Assembly (NCBI RefSeq): GCF_003063575.1 | Contig: NZ_NESC01000001.1 | Span: 496,001 to 560,000, forward strand | DNA length: 64,000 nt | Direction: 5' to 3' | Source of the DNA: Limnohabitans sp. Jir72 | GTDB taxonomy: Bacteria; Pseudomonadota; Gammaproteobacteria; Burkholderiales; Burkholderiaceae_C | In this document: positions 26,534 through 36,198 of the stretch, one piece after another | Numbering within the stretch: the stretch's first letter is position 1 | How the letters are laid out: every line of letters starts with the position of its first letter | Translations under genes and position numbers: made by a program | The notes under the pieces: model-generated | What the model saw: the letters and a program-made list of their open reading frames with translations, nothing else | Databases searched by the model: none | What the model was told of the DNA's origin: nothing

Positions 26534-28390
26534 TCACTTCAGCAGCGACAGGTCGCGCACGGCGCCTTTGTCGGCCGAGGTGGCCAGCAAAGCATAGGCC
26601 TTGAGCGCAGCCGACACCTTGCGTGGGCGGGGCAGCGCGGGCTTCCAACCCAGTTGGTCTTGCTCGGCGCGGCGCTTGGCCAGTTCCTCGTCGCTCACCA
26701 GCACGTTGACGCTGCGGTTCGGAATGTCGATGCGGATGCGGTCGCCATTGCGCACCAGACCGATGTTGCCGCCCGCTGCCGCTTCAGGCGAGCAGTGGCC
26801 GATGGACAGACCCGAGGTGCCACCCGAGAAACGACCGTCGGTCAGCAAAGCGCAGGCTTTGCCCAGGCCTTTTGACTTGATGTAGCTCGTGGGGTAGAGC
26901 ATTTCTTGCATTCCTGGGCCACCCTTGGGGCCTTCGTAGCGCACCACCACGATGTCGCCCGCCTTGACCTGGTCGTCCAAGATGTGTTCCACGGCTTCGT
27001 CTTGCGACTCGACCACATGGGCAGGGCCTTCAAACACCAGCAGGCTGTCGTCCACGCCTGCGGTTTTGACCACGCAACCGTCCAAAGCAATGTTGCCGCG
27101 CAAAACGGCCAAGCCGCCTTCTTTGTTGAACGCATGGTCAAGCGAGCGGATGCAGCCTTCGGCACGGTCGGTGTCCAGGCTCGGCCAGCGGGTGTTTTGG
27201 CTGAACGCCACTTGTGTGGGAATGCCCGCAGGGCCAGCCATGTAAAACTTTTGCACAGCGTCGCTGGGCTTGCGTTTGATGTCCCACTCGTCCAAGACTT
27301 CTTTCATGGTCTTGCCCAGTACGGTGCCCACGTCGGTGTGCAGTTTGCCAGCGCGGTCCAATTCACCCAAGATGCCCATGATGCCGCCTGCGCGGTGCAC
27401 GTCTTCGATGTGGTACTTGTTGGTGTTGGGTGCGACCTTGCACAACTGAGGCACGATTTTGGACATGCGGTCGATGTCGGCCATGGTGAATTCGATCTCG
27501 GCTTCTTGGGCAATCGCCAAGATGTGCAAGATGGTATTAGTTGAGCCGCCCATGGCGATGTCCAACGCAATCGCGTTTTCAAATGCTTTGAACCCCATAG
27601 AGCGCGGCAAAACAGAGGCATCCTCTTGCTCGTAATAGCGTTTGCACAAGTCCACAATCGTGCGGCCAGCTTGCTTGAACAATTCTTCACGGTCAGCATG
27701 CGTGGCCAACACGGTACCGTTGCCTGGCAGGGCCAAGCCCAAAGCTTCGGCCAAACAGTTCATGGAGTTGGCGGTGAACATGCCCGAGCAAGAACCGCAG
27801 GTCGGGCAAGCCGAGCGTTCGACTTCGGCCAAGTCGGCGTCGCTCACCTTGTCGTCAGCGGCCATCACCATGGCGTCGATCAGGTCGAGCTTCTTGAATT
27901 CCATGACTTGCGTCTGGGGGTTGGCCAGGCGCACCTTACCTGCTTCCATGGGGCCACCGGACACAAAGATCACGGGGATGTTCAGGCGCATGGCGGCCAT
28001 CAGCATGCCGGGGGTGATCTTGTCGCAGTTGGAGATGCACACAATGGCGTCTGCGCAATGCGCGTTGACCATGTACTCGACCGAGTCCGCAATGATGTCG
28101 CGACTGGGCAGCGAATACAGCATGCCGTCGTGGCCCATGGCAATGCCGTCGTCCACGGCGATGGTGTTGAATTCTTTGGCCACGCCGCCAGCGGCTTCGA
28201 TCTCGCGGGCGACCAGCTGGCCCAAGTCTTTCAGGTGCACGTGGCCGGGCACAAACTGGGTGAAGGAGTTGGCAATGGCGATGATCGGCTTGCTGAAATC
28301 ATCGTCCTTCATGCCCGTGGCGCGCCACAAAGAGCGGGCACCCGCCATGTTGCGGCCGGCGGTGGAGGTCTTGGAACGGTAAGCGGGCAT
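26534..28390 (-). CDS. ilvD: Dihydroxy-acid dehydratase (IlvD)
   Basis: Fe-S dehydratase of valine, leucine and isoleucine synthesis. The 618-residue protein has the cluster cysteines in [12 protein letters not shown] and [19 protein letters not shown], and the C-terminal [21 protein letters not shown]. The GAF-type start [20 protein letters not shown] fixes ATG 28390; 36 further in-frame residues upstream show no family likeness. The divergent region to the cytochrome c gene (28391-28626) should hold both promoters, but I saw no clear hexamers. Confidence 0.96.
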   Translation of the reverse strand: MPAYRSKTSTAGRNMAGARSLWRATGMKDDDFSKPIIAIANSFTQFVPGHVHLKDLGQLVAREIEAAGGVAKEFNTIAVDDGIAMGHDGMLYSLPSRDIIADSVEYMVNAHCADAIVCISNCDKITPGMLMAAMRLNIPVIFVSGGPMEAGKVRLANPQTQVMEFKKLDLIDAMVMAADDKVSDADLAEVERSACPTCGSCSGMFTANSMNCLAEALGLALPGNGTVLATHADREELFKQAGRTIVDLCKRYYEQEDASVLPRSMGFKAFENAIALDIAMGGSTNTILHILAIAQEAEIEFTMADIDRMSKIVPQLCKVAPNTNKYHIEDVHRAGGIMGILGELDRAGKLHTDVGTVLGKTMKEVLDEWDIKRKPSDAVQKFYMAGPAGIPTQVAFSQNTRWPSLDTDRAEGCIRSLDHAFNKEGGLAVLRGNIALDGCVVKTAGVDDSLLVFEGPAHVVESQDEAVEHILDDQVKAGDIVVVRYEGPKGGPGMQEMLYPTSYIKSKGLGKACALLTDGRFSGGTSGLSIGHCSPEAAAGGNIGLVRNGDRIRIDIPNRSVNVLVSDEELAKRRAEQDQLGWKPALPRPRKVSAALKAYALLATSADKGAVRDLSLLK

Positions 28391-28626
28391 CGGAGGGCTC
28401 CAGTCGAAAGGATGGTCTAAAACTGGCCAGATTATCGCCCAGCACAGCCACCTGATTGGTCCCCAGGCCAATACCCACAGTCGCCTACCAGTCAGCACAC
28501 GAGCATTGCGCTCGCGCTACACTGTGTGCCTCATTGAAATGTACAGCTGAACCTTCATTCATGAATCTGTCAGCTTGAACTGATTGAATCCTATCTGTTG
28601 CCACTTTTCATCGCCGAGAAACCCAT

Positions 28627-28932
28627 ATGAAAAAAATCATTTTTGCACTGGCCCTGACCGCTGTAGCATCTGCCCCCGCCTTTGCAGACCAGGCCTTGGC
28701 CACTTCCAAAAACTGCATGGCTTGCCACGCCATTGACCACAAAGTCGTGGGCCCTGCCTACAAAGACGTGGCGGCCAAATACAAAGGCGACAAAACCGCC
28801 GCCGACAAGCTGGCCGCCAAGATCATGAAAGGCGGCTCCGGCGTATGGGGCGCGATCCCGATGCCCGCCAACCCTCAAGTCAGCGATGCAGAAGCCAAGA
28901 AATTGGCCGCATGGGTCTTGAGCGCCAAGTGA
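28627..28932 (+). CDS. Cytochrome c class I (c551/c552 type)
   Basis: A small periplasmic electron carrier. The 101-residue precursor has a signal peptide ([20 protein letters not shown]), the haem site CMACH at about residue 30 and a methionine ligand in [11 protein letters not shown], followed by the closing helix [12 protein letters not shown]. Length and layout match c551/c552 donors to oxidases or nitrite reductase. It is monocistronic with its own terminator. Confidence 0.94.
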   Translation: MKKIIFALALTAVASAPAFADQALATSKNCMACHAIDHKVVGPAYKDVAAKYKGDKTAADKLAAKIMKGGSGVWGAIPMPANPQVSDAEAKKLAAWVLSAK

Positions 28933-28951
28933 TCAGCGCCTGAGCTGCGAC

Positions 28952-28979
28952 AAAGCCCGCTCTTTGAGCGGGCTTTTTT
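28952..28979 (+). terminator. Rho-independent terminator after cytochrome c
   Basis: Perfect 11-base stem (AAAGCCCGCTC / GAGCGGGCTTT) with a TTT loop, followed by further T residues, 20 bases after the cytochrome c stop. Confidence 0.92.
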
Positions 28980-29103
28980 CATGGGGCTTGAGTTCCTGTT
29001 CGGCATCCTCATCTACGCTGGACTTGCAAATCTTTACCAATCCCTCACAGCCGCTTGTGACTTTGCGTATAGATTGGCGAAACTGTTGTCTCAAAGAGGA
29101 ACC

Positions 29104-29955
29104 ATGATCCCCACCCTTTCCAAAACCATGAAATACATAATCCTGTGCACCGCACTGGTGACTTCTGCACTGGCCTTTGCACTGCCCAGCCCCAAGGACA
29201 TCGAAACGGCCGTCTCGCAAGGACAACTGCCACAGGCCGAATCCATGCTGCGCGAGGTCATCGAAGCCAAGCCTCAAAGCGCCAAGGCCCATTACGAGCT
29301 GGGTCAGGTGCTGCTGCGCGAGCATCGCGCCAAGGAAGCCCACACCGAATTGCTGGCTGCCAAGGCCATGGACCCCAGCCTGAAGTTCGCCACCAGCCCA
29401 CAGCAATTTGAAACCATCCTGGCCCAAGCCAACGCATTGCCAGCACACAGTGGCCCCAGTCAAGCGGCCACATCCGTGAGCGAGCAGCACAGTGGCAGCC
29501 CCAGTGAGAGCGTTTTTTCTTTGACTTACGTCTGGATCGGCATCGCCGCCTTGCTGGTGATCGCCCTGCTGATCCGCAGTCGCCGACCCGCGCCTGCGCC
29601 TTATGCGGCACCATCGCCCGACATGAACGCCGGACCCGGCACCGCCTTTGGACGCAACCCCGCTTACGCCCCCGGCTACCCCGCTGCGGGCTATCCCCAA
29701 GCTGCTCCAACCAGCGGCTCCACCATGACCGGCGCGGTGGTGGGTGGCTTGGCGGGTGTGGCTGCGGGCTACGCCTTGTCCAAGGCTTTGGAGGGGGATC
29801 ACCACAGTGCACCGCCTGCGGCCAGCAGCAACAACTGGGGGGACAACCAAGGCTTGGTTCGCGTAGACGATCCTGCGCCGCCCGCCTTTGATGCAGGTTC
29901 TGGCGGCAATGACTGGGGTGACGATGGCGAGACCAGTTCGGACGACAACTGGTAA
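29104..29955 (+). CDS. Membrane protein with TPR-like domain and glycine-rich tail
   Basis: A 283-residue protein of unknown role. In order: a signal-like N terminus (MKYIILCTALVTSALAFA from the second Met), a TPR-like helical pair (QLPQAESMLREVIEAKPQSA, then KAHYELGQVLLREH), a membrane span (VWIGIAALLVIALLI near residue 145), a proline/alanine/tyrosine-rich linker, a glycine-zipper segment (GAVVGGLAGVAAGYALSKAL) and an acidic, tryptophan-containing end (NDWGDDGETSSDDNW). ATG 29104 has an AAAGAGGA site. It may be an envelope scaffold; no function is assigned. Confidence 0.8.
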   Translation: MIPTLSKTMKYIILCTALVTSALAFALPSPKDIETAVSQGQLPQAESMLREVIEAKPQSAKAHYELGQVLLREHRAKEAHTELLAAKAMDPSLKFATSPQQFETILAQANALPAHSGPSQAATSVSEQHSGSPSESVFSLTYVWIGIAALLVIALLIRSRRPAPAPYAAPSPDMNAGPGTAFGRNPAYAPGYPAAGYPQAAPTSGSTMTGAVVGGLAGVAAGYALSKALEGDHHSAPPAASSNNWGDNQGLVRVDDPAPPAFDAGSGGNDWGDDGETSSDDNW

Positions 29956-29981
29956 ACCCAGCCAAGCCCTTCTAAAAATGG

Positions 29982-30008
29982 AAAAGCCCGCAAGTTGCGG
30001 GCTTTTTT
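29982..30008. terminator. Bidirectional terminator
   Basis: Stem AAAAGCCCGCA / TGCGGGCTTTT with an AGT loop and T residues on both strands. It lies between the convergent TPR protein gene and the GlcG-like gene. Confidence 0.9.
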
Positions 30009-30025
30009 GCATCTGCTGAGGCAGA

Positions 30026-30433
30026 TCAGAGGCCGATGGCGGCGATACCGGCTTTGGCAATCTGAGCATCTTCGTTCGACTTGACGCCACTGACACCCAC
30101 AGCGCCCAGGCAAGCGCCGTCTTTCATGATTGGCACGCCACCTTCGAGCATGCCTTCAACGGCAGGGGCCGACAGGAAGGAGTAACGGCCGCCGTTGATG
30201 ACGTCTTCATAGACCTTGCTTTCACGCTGACCCAAAGCCGCCGTGTGGGCCTTGGCGGGGGCAATGTGCGACGAGATGGGTGGCGCACCATTCAAACGCT
30301 GAAAGTGCAGCAAATGGCCGCCTGCGTCCACGATGGCGATGCTCACCGACCAGTTGTTTTTCTGGGCTTCGGCCTGAGCGGCTGCTGCAATGGCTTGCAC
30401 ATCGGACAATTCGAGAACGGATTGGGTTTTCAT
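30026..30433 (-). CDS. GlcG/HbpS-family haem-binding-like protein
   Basis: A 135-residue single-domain protein of the GlcG/HbpS (DUF336) family: SVSIAIVDAGGHLLHFQRLN, AKAHTAALGQRES and the closing GGVPIMKDGACLGAVGVSG are characteristic. Members bind haem or cobalamin, or act as accessory proteins near glycolate and diol enzymes. There is no signal peptide if ATG 30433 is used; a longer in-frame reading has no support. It stands alone, divergent from the BI-1 gene, so its partner is unknown. Confidence 0.88.
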   Translation of the reverse strand: MKTQSVLELSDVQAIAAAAQAEAQKNNWSVSIAIVDAGGHLLHFQRLNGAPPISSHIAPAKAHTAALGQRESKVYEDVINGGRYSFLSAPAVEGMLEGGVPIMKDGACLGAVGVSGVKSNEDAQIAKAGIAAIGL

Positions 30434-30617
30434 GGCGTTTATTTCGAAGGGAAAAAAAGAAGTTGCAAGCATACACGGGCCTACATGCAGGGATTGCACA
30501 CTTGCACGCAAAAGTGCTTTACCCCTATAACCCCAGCGCCGCACGGCCATTCGACCCACGGCACTTGCGCGCCCTACAATGAGATCGGCCTTTCAAAGGC
30601 TTGAACAGGAGAACATC

Positions 30618-31310
30618 ATGAGTGAATTTCGCACTTTGAACACCACCGATTGGGGTTACAACAGCGCCGCTACCCGCAACCGCGTGATGCGCAACACCTA
30701 CTGGCTGCTGGCCTTGAGCCTGCTGCCCACCGTTTTGGGTGCCTGGCTTGGCGTGGCCACGGGCATCACCGCATCACTGACAGGCGGCTTGGGCCTGGTC
30801 GTCTTCATGGCCGGGGCTTTTGGCTTCATGTTCGCCATCGAGAAAACCAAAAACTCTGCCGCAGGCGTGCCTGTGCTGCTGGGCTTCACCTTCTTCATGG
30901 GCCTCATGCTCTCTCGCATGATCGCGATGGTGCTGGGCTTCAAAAACGGCTCCGAACTGATCATGACCGCATTCGCCGGCACAGCTGGCGTGTTTTTCGT
31001 GATGGCCAGCCTGGCCAGCACCATCAAGCGCGACTTGTCGGGCATGAGCAAATGGCTGATGGTCGGTGCCTTGGCCATCATGATCGGAGGCATCATCAAC
31101 GTGTTCGTTGGCTCCAGCGTGGGCATGATGGTGATCTCGGTCATGGCGATCGGCATCTTCAGCGCCTACATGCTGTATGACCTCAAGCAGATCGTCGACG
31201 GCGGTGAGACCAATTACATCAGCGCCACACTGGCCTTGTACCTGGATATCTTCAACGTGTTCCAAAGCCTGCTGGCCTTGCTGGGCATCATGGGCGGCGA
31301 GCGCGATTGA
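30618..31310 (+). CDS. Bax inhibitor-1 family membrane protein (YccA/YbhL type)
   Basis: A 230-residue, seven-span inner-membrane protein. It has the BI-1 features RNTYWLLALSLLPTVLGAW, NVFVGSSVGMM and the conserved C-terminal YMLYDLKQIVDGGETNYISA, with the aspartates of the di-aspartyl pH sensor, and ALYLDIFNVFQSLLALLG. Bacterial members modulate FtsH or act as calcium leak channels. ATG 30618 has an AGGAG site. Single gene with a terminator downstream. Confidence 0.93.
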   Translation: MSEFRTLNTTDWGYNSAATRNRVMRNTYWLLALSLLPTVLGAWLGVATGITASLTGGLGLVVFMAGAFGFMFAIEKTKNSAAGVPVLLGFTFFMGLMLSRMIAMVLGFKNGSELIMTAFAGTAGVFFVMASLASTIKRDLSGMSKWLMVGALAIMIGGIINVFVGSSVGMMVISVMAIGIFSAYMLYDLKQIVDGGETNYISATLALYLDIFNVFQSLLALLGIMGGERD

Positions 31311-31330
31311 AAGCGTTTTCACCCAGCAAG

Positions 31331-31355
31331 AAGGCTCCCTAGGGAGCCTTTTTTT
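31331..31355 (+). terminator. Rho-independent terminator after BI-1 gene
   Basis: A perfect 20-base palindrome (AAGGCTCCCT/AGGGAGCCTT) followed by a T tract, 20 bases after the stop codon. Confidence 0.9.
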
Positions 31356-31370
31356 ATGCCTTTGCCAGAC

Positions 31371-32798
31371 TCACTCCAACTCAAACACCGCCATGCTCTC
31401 CACATGCGCCGTGTGGGCGAACATGTTGATCACGCCTGCGCTCACGCAGCGGTAACCGGCACGGTGCACCAGCAAACCAGCATCGCGCGCCAAGGTGGCT
31501 GGGTTGCAGCTGACATACACGATGCGCTTGGGCGGGGTCCAGCCCTGGCGCAGTTCGTGGTTCTCGTTCAGCTCAGCCAGCGCTTTGGACAAAGCAAACG
31601 CGCCTTCACGGGGTGGGTCCACCAGCCATTTGTCGGCCGTGCCATCGGCGACCAGCATCTCAGGCGTCATCTCAAACAAGTTGCGTGCCACAAAAGCGGT
31701 CGGCGCTAGGGCCTGGCCCTCTGGGCGATCGGCCTGGTTGCGGGCGTAGTTGTCGCGCGAGCGGGCCACCAGGGTCTCTGCACCTTCGATGCCCAGCACC
31801 TCGCCTGCCTGGGTGGCCAAGGGCAAGGTGAAGTTGCCCAAACCGCAGAACCAGTCGATCACGCGCTCGGTTTTTTGTGCATTCAAAAGACGCAAAGAAC
31901 GGGCCACCAACACTCGGTTGATGAAGGGGTTGACCTGCGTGAAGTCGGTCGGGCGGAACGGCATGGTGATGCCAAAGTCGGGCAAGCCGTAGCTCAGCTG
32001 CGGGCCACCGGCGTCCAGCAAATGCACCGTGTCAGGACCTTTGGGCTGTAGCCACCATTGCACCTGGTATTGCTCGCCAAAGGCACGCAGTTTGGCCAGA
32101 TCGCCCTCGCTCAAAGGCGCCATGTGGCGCAAGACCATGGCGGTGACTTCATCGCCGCAGGCCAGCTCGATCTGGGGCAAGGTTTCGCGGGCCTCCATCT
32201 GCCCAATCAAAGCACGCAAAGGCATCAGCATGGCGCTGACGTGCGGCGGCAAAATGCGGCACACCTTCATGTCGGCGATGTAGCGGCTCTTGCGCTCATG
32301 GAAACCAATCAGGACTTCGCCCTTTTTGATCACATAGCGCACCGACATGCGGGCGCGGTAGCGGTAACCCCAAGTGGGTCCTTCGATCGGGCGCAGCATC
32401 GTGTCGGCTTTGACTTTGCCCAGATGCCAGAGGTTGTCCTCGAGGACACGCTGCTTGATGGCCACCTGCGCAGAGGCTTCCAGGTGCTGCATCTTGCAGC
32501 CGCCACAAGCGCCGCCGTGCAGACCAAAGTGGGGGCAACCGGGCGTGACGCGCTGTGAAGATTCCGAGTGGATCTCGGTGACGGTGCCCTGCTCCCAGTT
32601 GTTCTTTTTGCGACCGACCTGGACTGAGACCACTTCGAAAGGCAAGGCGCCTTCGATGAAAACCACTTTGCCGTCGGGACGGCGGGCGATGCCTTGGGCA
32701 TCCATGTCCAAAGAGCCAACGCGCAACCAGCCTTCGGGCAAATCGTCGCTGTTGGGGGCTTCGTGTTGGGGGATGGAAAGTTCTTGTTTTTCGCTCAT
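31371..32798 (-). CDS. rlmD: 23S rRNA (uracil-1939-C5)-methyltransferase RlmD
   Basis: A 475-residue RNA methyltransferase of the TrmA/RlmD family. An N-terminal TRAM-like domain is followed by the 4Fe-4S cysteines in [19 protein letters not shown], the SAM-binding motif [16 protein letters not shown] and the catalytic cysteine in [14 protein letters not shown]. Length is normal. In related beta- and gammaproteobacteria it sits close to the rpoS/nlpD/pcm/surE group, and here it follows the exonuclease by 32 bases on the same strand. Confidence 0.93.
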   Translation of the reverse strand: MSEKQELSIPQHEAPNSDDLPEGWLRVGSLDMDAQGIARRPDGKVVFIEGALPFEVVSVQVGRKKNNWEQGTVTEIHSESSQRVTPGCPHFGLHGGACGGCKMQHLEASAQVAIKQRVLEDNLWHLGKVKADTMLRPIEGPTWGYRYRARMSVRYVIKKGEVLIGFHERKSRYIADMKVCRILPPHVSAMLMPLRALIGQMEARETLPQIELACGDEVTAMVLRHMAPLSEGDLAKLRAFGEQYQVQWWLQPKGPDTVHLLDAGGPQLSYGLPDFGITMPFRPTDFTQVNPFINRVLVARSLRLLNAQKTERVIDWFCGLGNFTLPLATQAGEVLGIEGAETLVARSRDNYARNQADRPEGQALAPTAFVARNLFEMTPEMLVADGTADKWLVDPPREGAFALSKALAELNENHELRQGWTPPKRIVYVSCNPATLARDAGLLVHRAGYRCVSAGVINMFAHTAHVESMAVFELE

Positions 32799-32830
32799 GC
32801 CCCGATTGTCTCATTGGGGCAGGCGCAAAT

Positions 32831-33628
32831 TCAGACCCAGGCTTGCAGGTATTCCTGCCAATGCGGCTCTTGCCCACCCAAGGCGGCCACATGGTCTTTG
32901 ACGAACTGGATTTCCTGCGTGTATTCGGCCTCGGTCAAGCCGCCGCGCATCTTTTGAAAACGGCAATACAGCAAGTAGGTGTTCATCACATCGGTTTCGC
33001 AATAGCGGCGCACCTCCTCGGTTTGCCCTGCCAGAAACTGCTCGTAGACCTGCGAGCCATCCATGCCCAGCTTGCCCGGAAAACCGCACAGCTTGGCCAG
33101 CGCATCCATGGGCGCGTTGTTGCGCGGCGTGTACTTGGCCAGCAAGTCCATCAAGTCCAGATGGCGCATGTGGTAGCGCGAGATGTAGTTGTTCCACTTG
33201 AACTCACGGTCGCTGCCGTGCGTGCCCTCGCCCAAGTCCCAGTATTTATCGGCCACCACGCCATGCTGCAAACCCCGGTAGTGCAGTACCGGCAGGTCAA
33301 AGCCACTGCCGTTCCAGCTCACCAGCTGCGGCTCGTGTTTTTCAATGACATTGAAAAAAGTCTGAACGATGCGGCCTTCGCTTTGGCCATCGCGGTCTAC
33401 AAAGGAGTGCACGCGCAGGCCATCGGCATTGCGAAAGACACAGCTGATGGCCAACACTTTTTGCAAGTACAGCGGCATGAAATCGCTTTGCCCCTTGGCC
33501 GCACGTTCTGCTTTCCACTGGGCGTGTACCTCGGCATCGGTCAGCTCGGACGATGCGCCTTTCAAACGCCGCCAGCCGGCCATGTCGGGAATGGTCTCGA
33601 TGTCAAAGACCAGGACAGGCCAAGCCAT
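32831..33628 (-). CDS. Predicted 3'-5' exonuclease, PolB-like
   Basis: A 265-residue protein of the predicted PolB-like exonuclease family (DEDD superfamily). The DxE motif is in VLVFDIETIPD, the second acidic motif in LVSWNGSGFDLPVL and the third in RRYCETDVMNTYLLYCRF. It should degrade single strands or proofread, but its cellular role is not well defined. It follows nlpD by nine bases, in the place where rpoS is often found in this gene group. Confidence 0.88.
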   Translation of the reverse strand: MAWPVLVFDIETIPDMAGWRRLKGASSELTDAEVHAQWKAERAAKGQSDFMPLYLQKVLAISCVFRNADGLRVHSFVDRDGQSEGRIVQTFFNVIEKHEPQLVSWNGSGFDLPVLHYRGLQHGVVADKYWDLGEGTHGSDREFKWNNYISRYHMRHLDLMDLLAKYTPRNNAPMDALAKLCGFPGKLGMDGSQVYEQFLAGQTEEVRRYCETDVMNTYLLYCRFQKMRGGLTEAEYTQEIQFVKDHVAALGGQEPHWQEYLQAWV

Positions 33629-33637
33629 GCGGGTCTT

Positions 33638-34480
33638 TCAGCGGGCAGGCAAAAACTTGGCCGGATCGACCGGCTTGCCCTGACGGCGCACCTCGAAATG
33701 GAGCTTCACGCGGTCGGCATCGGTGCTGCCCATCTCGGCGATTTTCTCGCCCTTGCGCACCTTCTGGTCTTCTTTGACCAGCAGCTTCTGGTTGTGGGCG
33801 TAAGCCGTGAGGAAGGTGTTGTTGTGTTTGAGGATGATCAAGTTGCCGTAACCACGCAGACCGGCACCGGCGTACACCACTTGGCCATCGGCCGAGGCCA
33901 GCACGGCATCACCCGCTTTGCCCGAAATGTCCAGGCCTTTGTTTTTGGCTTCGTCGAAACCGCCGATCAAAGAACCGTTCGATGGCCAGATGAAACCCAG
34001 CCCCTCGTCAGCAACGGCGGCTGCAGCGGGAGGATTGACAGGTGCGGGCTTGGCGGATGCTGTGGTCGCTGGCGTTTCCCCGCCTGACGTCACGGGCCGC
34101 ACTATAACGCCCGAGGCTTCGACCGCAGCGCCAGGGGGCGCAACCCGCAAGACCTGACCGACTTCGATGACATCGGGATTGCTCAGGTTGTTCCAGCGCG
34201 CCAAATCACGCCACGCCTGACCATTGTCCAAACCTATGCGCATCAGGGTGTCGCCGCGCTGAACCGTGTGGTAACCAGGCTTGCCCGCGTTGTCGACAAT
34301 CACTGTTGGTTTCACGGCCTCATGCGGCGCGACGCTTCCAGACGACGGACGTCCAGCGCCCATCCGGTCTTCAACAGGAGCCATCACACGCGGAGAGCTC
34401 GAGCACCCCGACAGCACGGCAAAAACCACCGCAATCAACACGACATGGATACGATTCAGAAAGTACATGTATTCATTCAT
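33638..34480 (-). CDS. nlpD: NlpD-like lipoprotein, LysM plus degenerate LytM domain
   Basis: An outer-membrane lipoprotein that activates a cell-wall amidase (AmiC in E. coli) during cell separation. The 280-residue precursor has a lipobox (FAVLSGCSSS), a LysM domain (YHTVQRGDTLMRIG to NPDVIEVGQVLRV), an alanine/proline linker and a C-terminal M23/LytM domain starting FIWPSNGSLIGGF. The first metal histidine is replaced (NKGLDISG), as in E. coli NlpD, so it is an activator rather than a peptidase. It abuts the pcm stop directly (TGAATG). Confidence 0.93.
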   Translation of the reverse strand: MNEYMYFLNRIHVVLIAVVFAVLSGCSSSPRVMAPVEDRMGAGRPSSGSVAPHEAVKPTVIVDNAGKPGYHTVQRGDTLMRIGLDNGQAWRDLARWNNLSNPDVIEVGQVLRVAPPGAAVEASGVIVRPVTSGGETPATTASAKPAPVNPPAAAAVADEGLGFIWPSNGSLIGGFDEAKNKGLDISGKAGDAVLASADGQVVYAGAGLRGYGNLIILKHNNTFLTAYAHNQKLLVKEDQKVRKGEKIAEMGSTDADRVKLHFEVRRQGKPVDPAKFLPAR

Positions 34481-35278
34481 TCAAGCAATTCCTGATTTTA
34501 GAGGCACAAAATGCACAGCCTCAAGAACTTGCCGTTCAAAACCCATGGCTGTTTTACGCATCACCACCAAAGCTTGATGGCCGGCGGGTGTGGTCGTGGG
34601 TGCCACCAAGCGACCGCCCACTGCCAGCTGGTCCAGCCAAGCCTGTGGAACATCATCACCACCCGCAGCTGAAATAATGCCCGCGTAAAGCCCACCAGCG
34701 GGATATCCCAACATGCCATCCCCAAAAATCAGGTGAACATTGTGCAAGCGCAAGGGCCGCAAATTCTCTCTCGCTTTTTCGTGCAAGCCCCGCAGGCGCT
34801 CCATGCTGTAAACCTCGGTCGCCACATGGCTGAGCACGGCTGCCTGGTAGCCACAGCCGGTGCCGATCTCGAGGATGCGGCCCAATTTGCCAGAAACACC
34901 TTCACGCATCAACTCGATCATGCGCGCCACCACATTGGGCTTGGAAATGGTCTGCCCCAGACCAATCGGCAGGCTGGTGTCTTCGTAGGCTTGCACTGCC
35001 AAAGCGGTTTCCACAAAACGGTGGCGCTCCACCGCCCCCATGGCCTGCAAGACCATCGGATCGTGCAAACCCTGGGCGGCCAGTTTGCTGACCATGCGGG
35101 CACGCAAAGGCCCTGAGTCGGTGACCGAAGCTACCACTGAAGTGACCTCAAGAGAACGCGCAGGCTGAAGCCCGTGAGCAGCATGCGACGGTTTGGCCAA
35201 GCCCACCACTGGGCTGCGCGTGGCGCGTGTGCCCCCTGCTGCTGGCAATTTGGCTGGAAAACCGGGGCGCTGACTCAT
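34481..35278 (-). CDS. pcm: Protein-L-isoaspartate O-methyltransferase (Pcm)
   Basis: Repairs isoaspartyl damage in ageing proteins using SAM. The 265-residue protein has the SAM motif ILEIGTGCGYQAAVLS, the substrate region LPIGLGQTISKPNVVARM and IISAAGGDDVPQAWLDQL. It is about 50 residues longer at the N terminus than the common form; the extension (to about residue 55) is rich in alanine, proline and arginine and may be disordered. Start 35278 overlaps the surE stop by four bases, which supports it. Part of surE-pcm-nlpD. Confidence 0.93.
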   Translation of the reverse strand: MSQRPGFPAKLPAAGGTRATRSPVVGLAKPSHAAHGLQPARSLEVTSVVASVTDSGPLRARMVSKLAAQGLHDPMVLQAMGAVERHRFVETALAVQAYEDTSLPIGLGQTISKPNVVARMIELMREGVSGKLGRILEIGTGCGYQAAVLSHVATEVYSMERLRGLHEKARENLRPLRLHNVHLIFGDGMLGYPAGGLYAGIISAAGGDDVPQAWLDQLAVGGRLVAPTTTPAGHQALVVMRKTAMGFERQVLEAVHFVPLKSGIA

Positions 35279-36045
35279 GCAGATTCCGACATGTACAAAC
35301 GATCAAAAGCGCGCGACCAGACATCCAGCGTGTGGTGTTCGGTCAAATCCACTTTCAAGGGCGTGACCACCATGTGGCCCATCTTGGCGGCATGAAAGTC
35401 TGTGCCTTCGCTGTCGTCCATGGCTGGGCCTGCATTGCCGATCCAGTACATGGTTTGCCCACGGGGATCCACCTGCGTGATGACCGGCTCAGCCGCATGG
35501 CGCCTTCCCAGACGGCACAACTGGGGTGACCGGATCTTCTCAAGGGGCAAATTGGGGATGTTCACATTCAGCAACCAGGGCTGTGCTTGGAGCAAATCAC
35601 CTGACTGCATTTGAGCGATCAAGTGCTTGACCTTCTGGGCGGCTGCGTCGACGTGGGCCCAGCCTTTTTCAATTTGCGACACGGCCATGGCCGGTATGCC
35701 AAACAAATAGCCCTCCATGGCCGCACCCACGGTGCCCGAATACAAGGTGTCATCGCCCATGTTGGCACCATTGTTGATGCCCGAGACCACCAGATCAGGC
35801 CGGTAACCTAGCAGCCCCGTCAAAGCAATGTGCACACAATCGGCCGGTGTGCCATTGACATAACGAAAACCATTTTCAGCGCGGTTCACATACAAAGGGG
35901 TATGCAAGGTCAGCGCGTTCGACTTGGCGCTGTTGTTGTGCTCGGGTGCGACCACCTCGACATCAGCGATGGTTTTAAGCGCTTCATACAGCGCCACGAT
36001 CCCCTCTGCGCGAAAGCCATCGTCGTTCGAGATCAGAATTTTCAT
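35275..36045 (-). CDS. surE: 5'/3'-nucleotidase SurE
   Basis: A metal-dependent survival nucleotidase, 256 residues. The N-terminal ILISNDDGFRAEGI (metal aspartates), the asparagine-rich LVVSGINNGANMGDDTLYSG and the serine in APEHNNSAKSNALT are diagnostic. It is the first gene of the surE-pcm-nlpD-exonuclease-rlmD run on the minus strand; the promoter must lie in 36046-36198, shared with the divergent quinone oxidoreductase. Confidence 0.96.
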   Translation of the reverse strand: MKILISNDDGFRAEGIVALYEALKTIADVEVVAPEHNNSAKSNALTLHTPLYVNRAENGFRYVNGTPADCVHIALTGLLGYRPDLVVSGINNGANMGDDTLYSGTVGAAMEGYLFGIPAMAVSQIEKGWAHVDAAAQKVKHLIAQMQSGDLLQAQPWLLNVNIPNLPLEKIRSPQLCRLGRRHAAEPVITQVDPRGQTMYWIGNAGPAMDDSEGTDFHAAKMGHMVVTPLKVDLTEHHTLDVWSRAFDRLYMSESA

Positions 36046-36198
36046 GTGGGTTCCAGTATGGACTCCGATTGTAGAGTGCCCTCCTCTGGCGGATGAGACA
36101 AAACAGCGCGAAATCCCGGTCGCTCGGGGGACATAAATTCAGCATGCTCATCCCTACCATCGTTCAAAGTCCAAAACACCCACCTCAGGAGAGATTGA

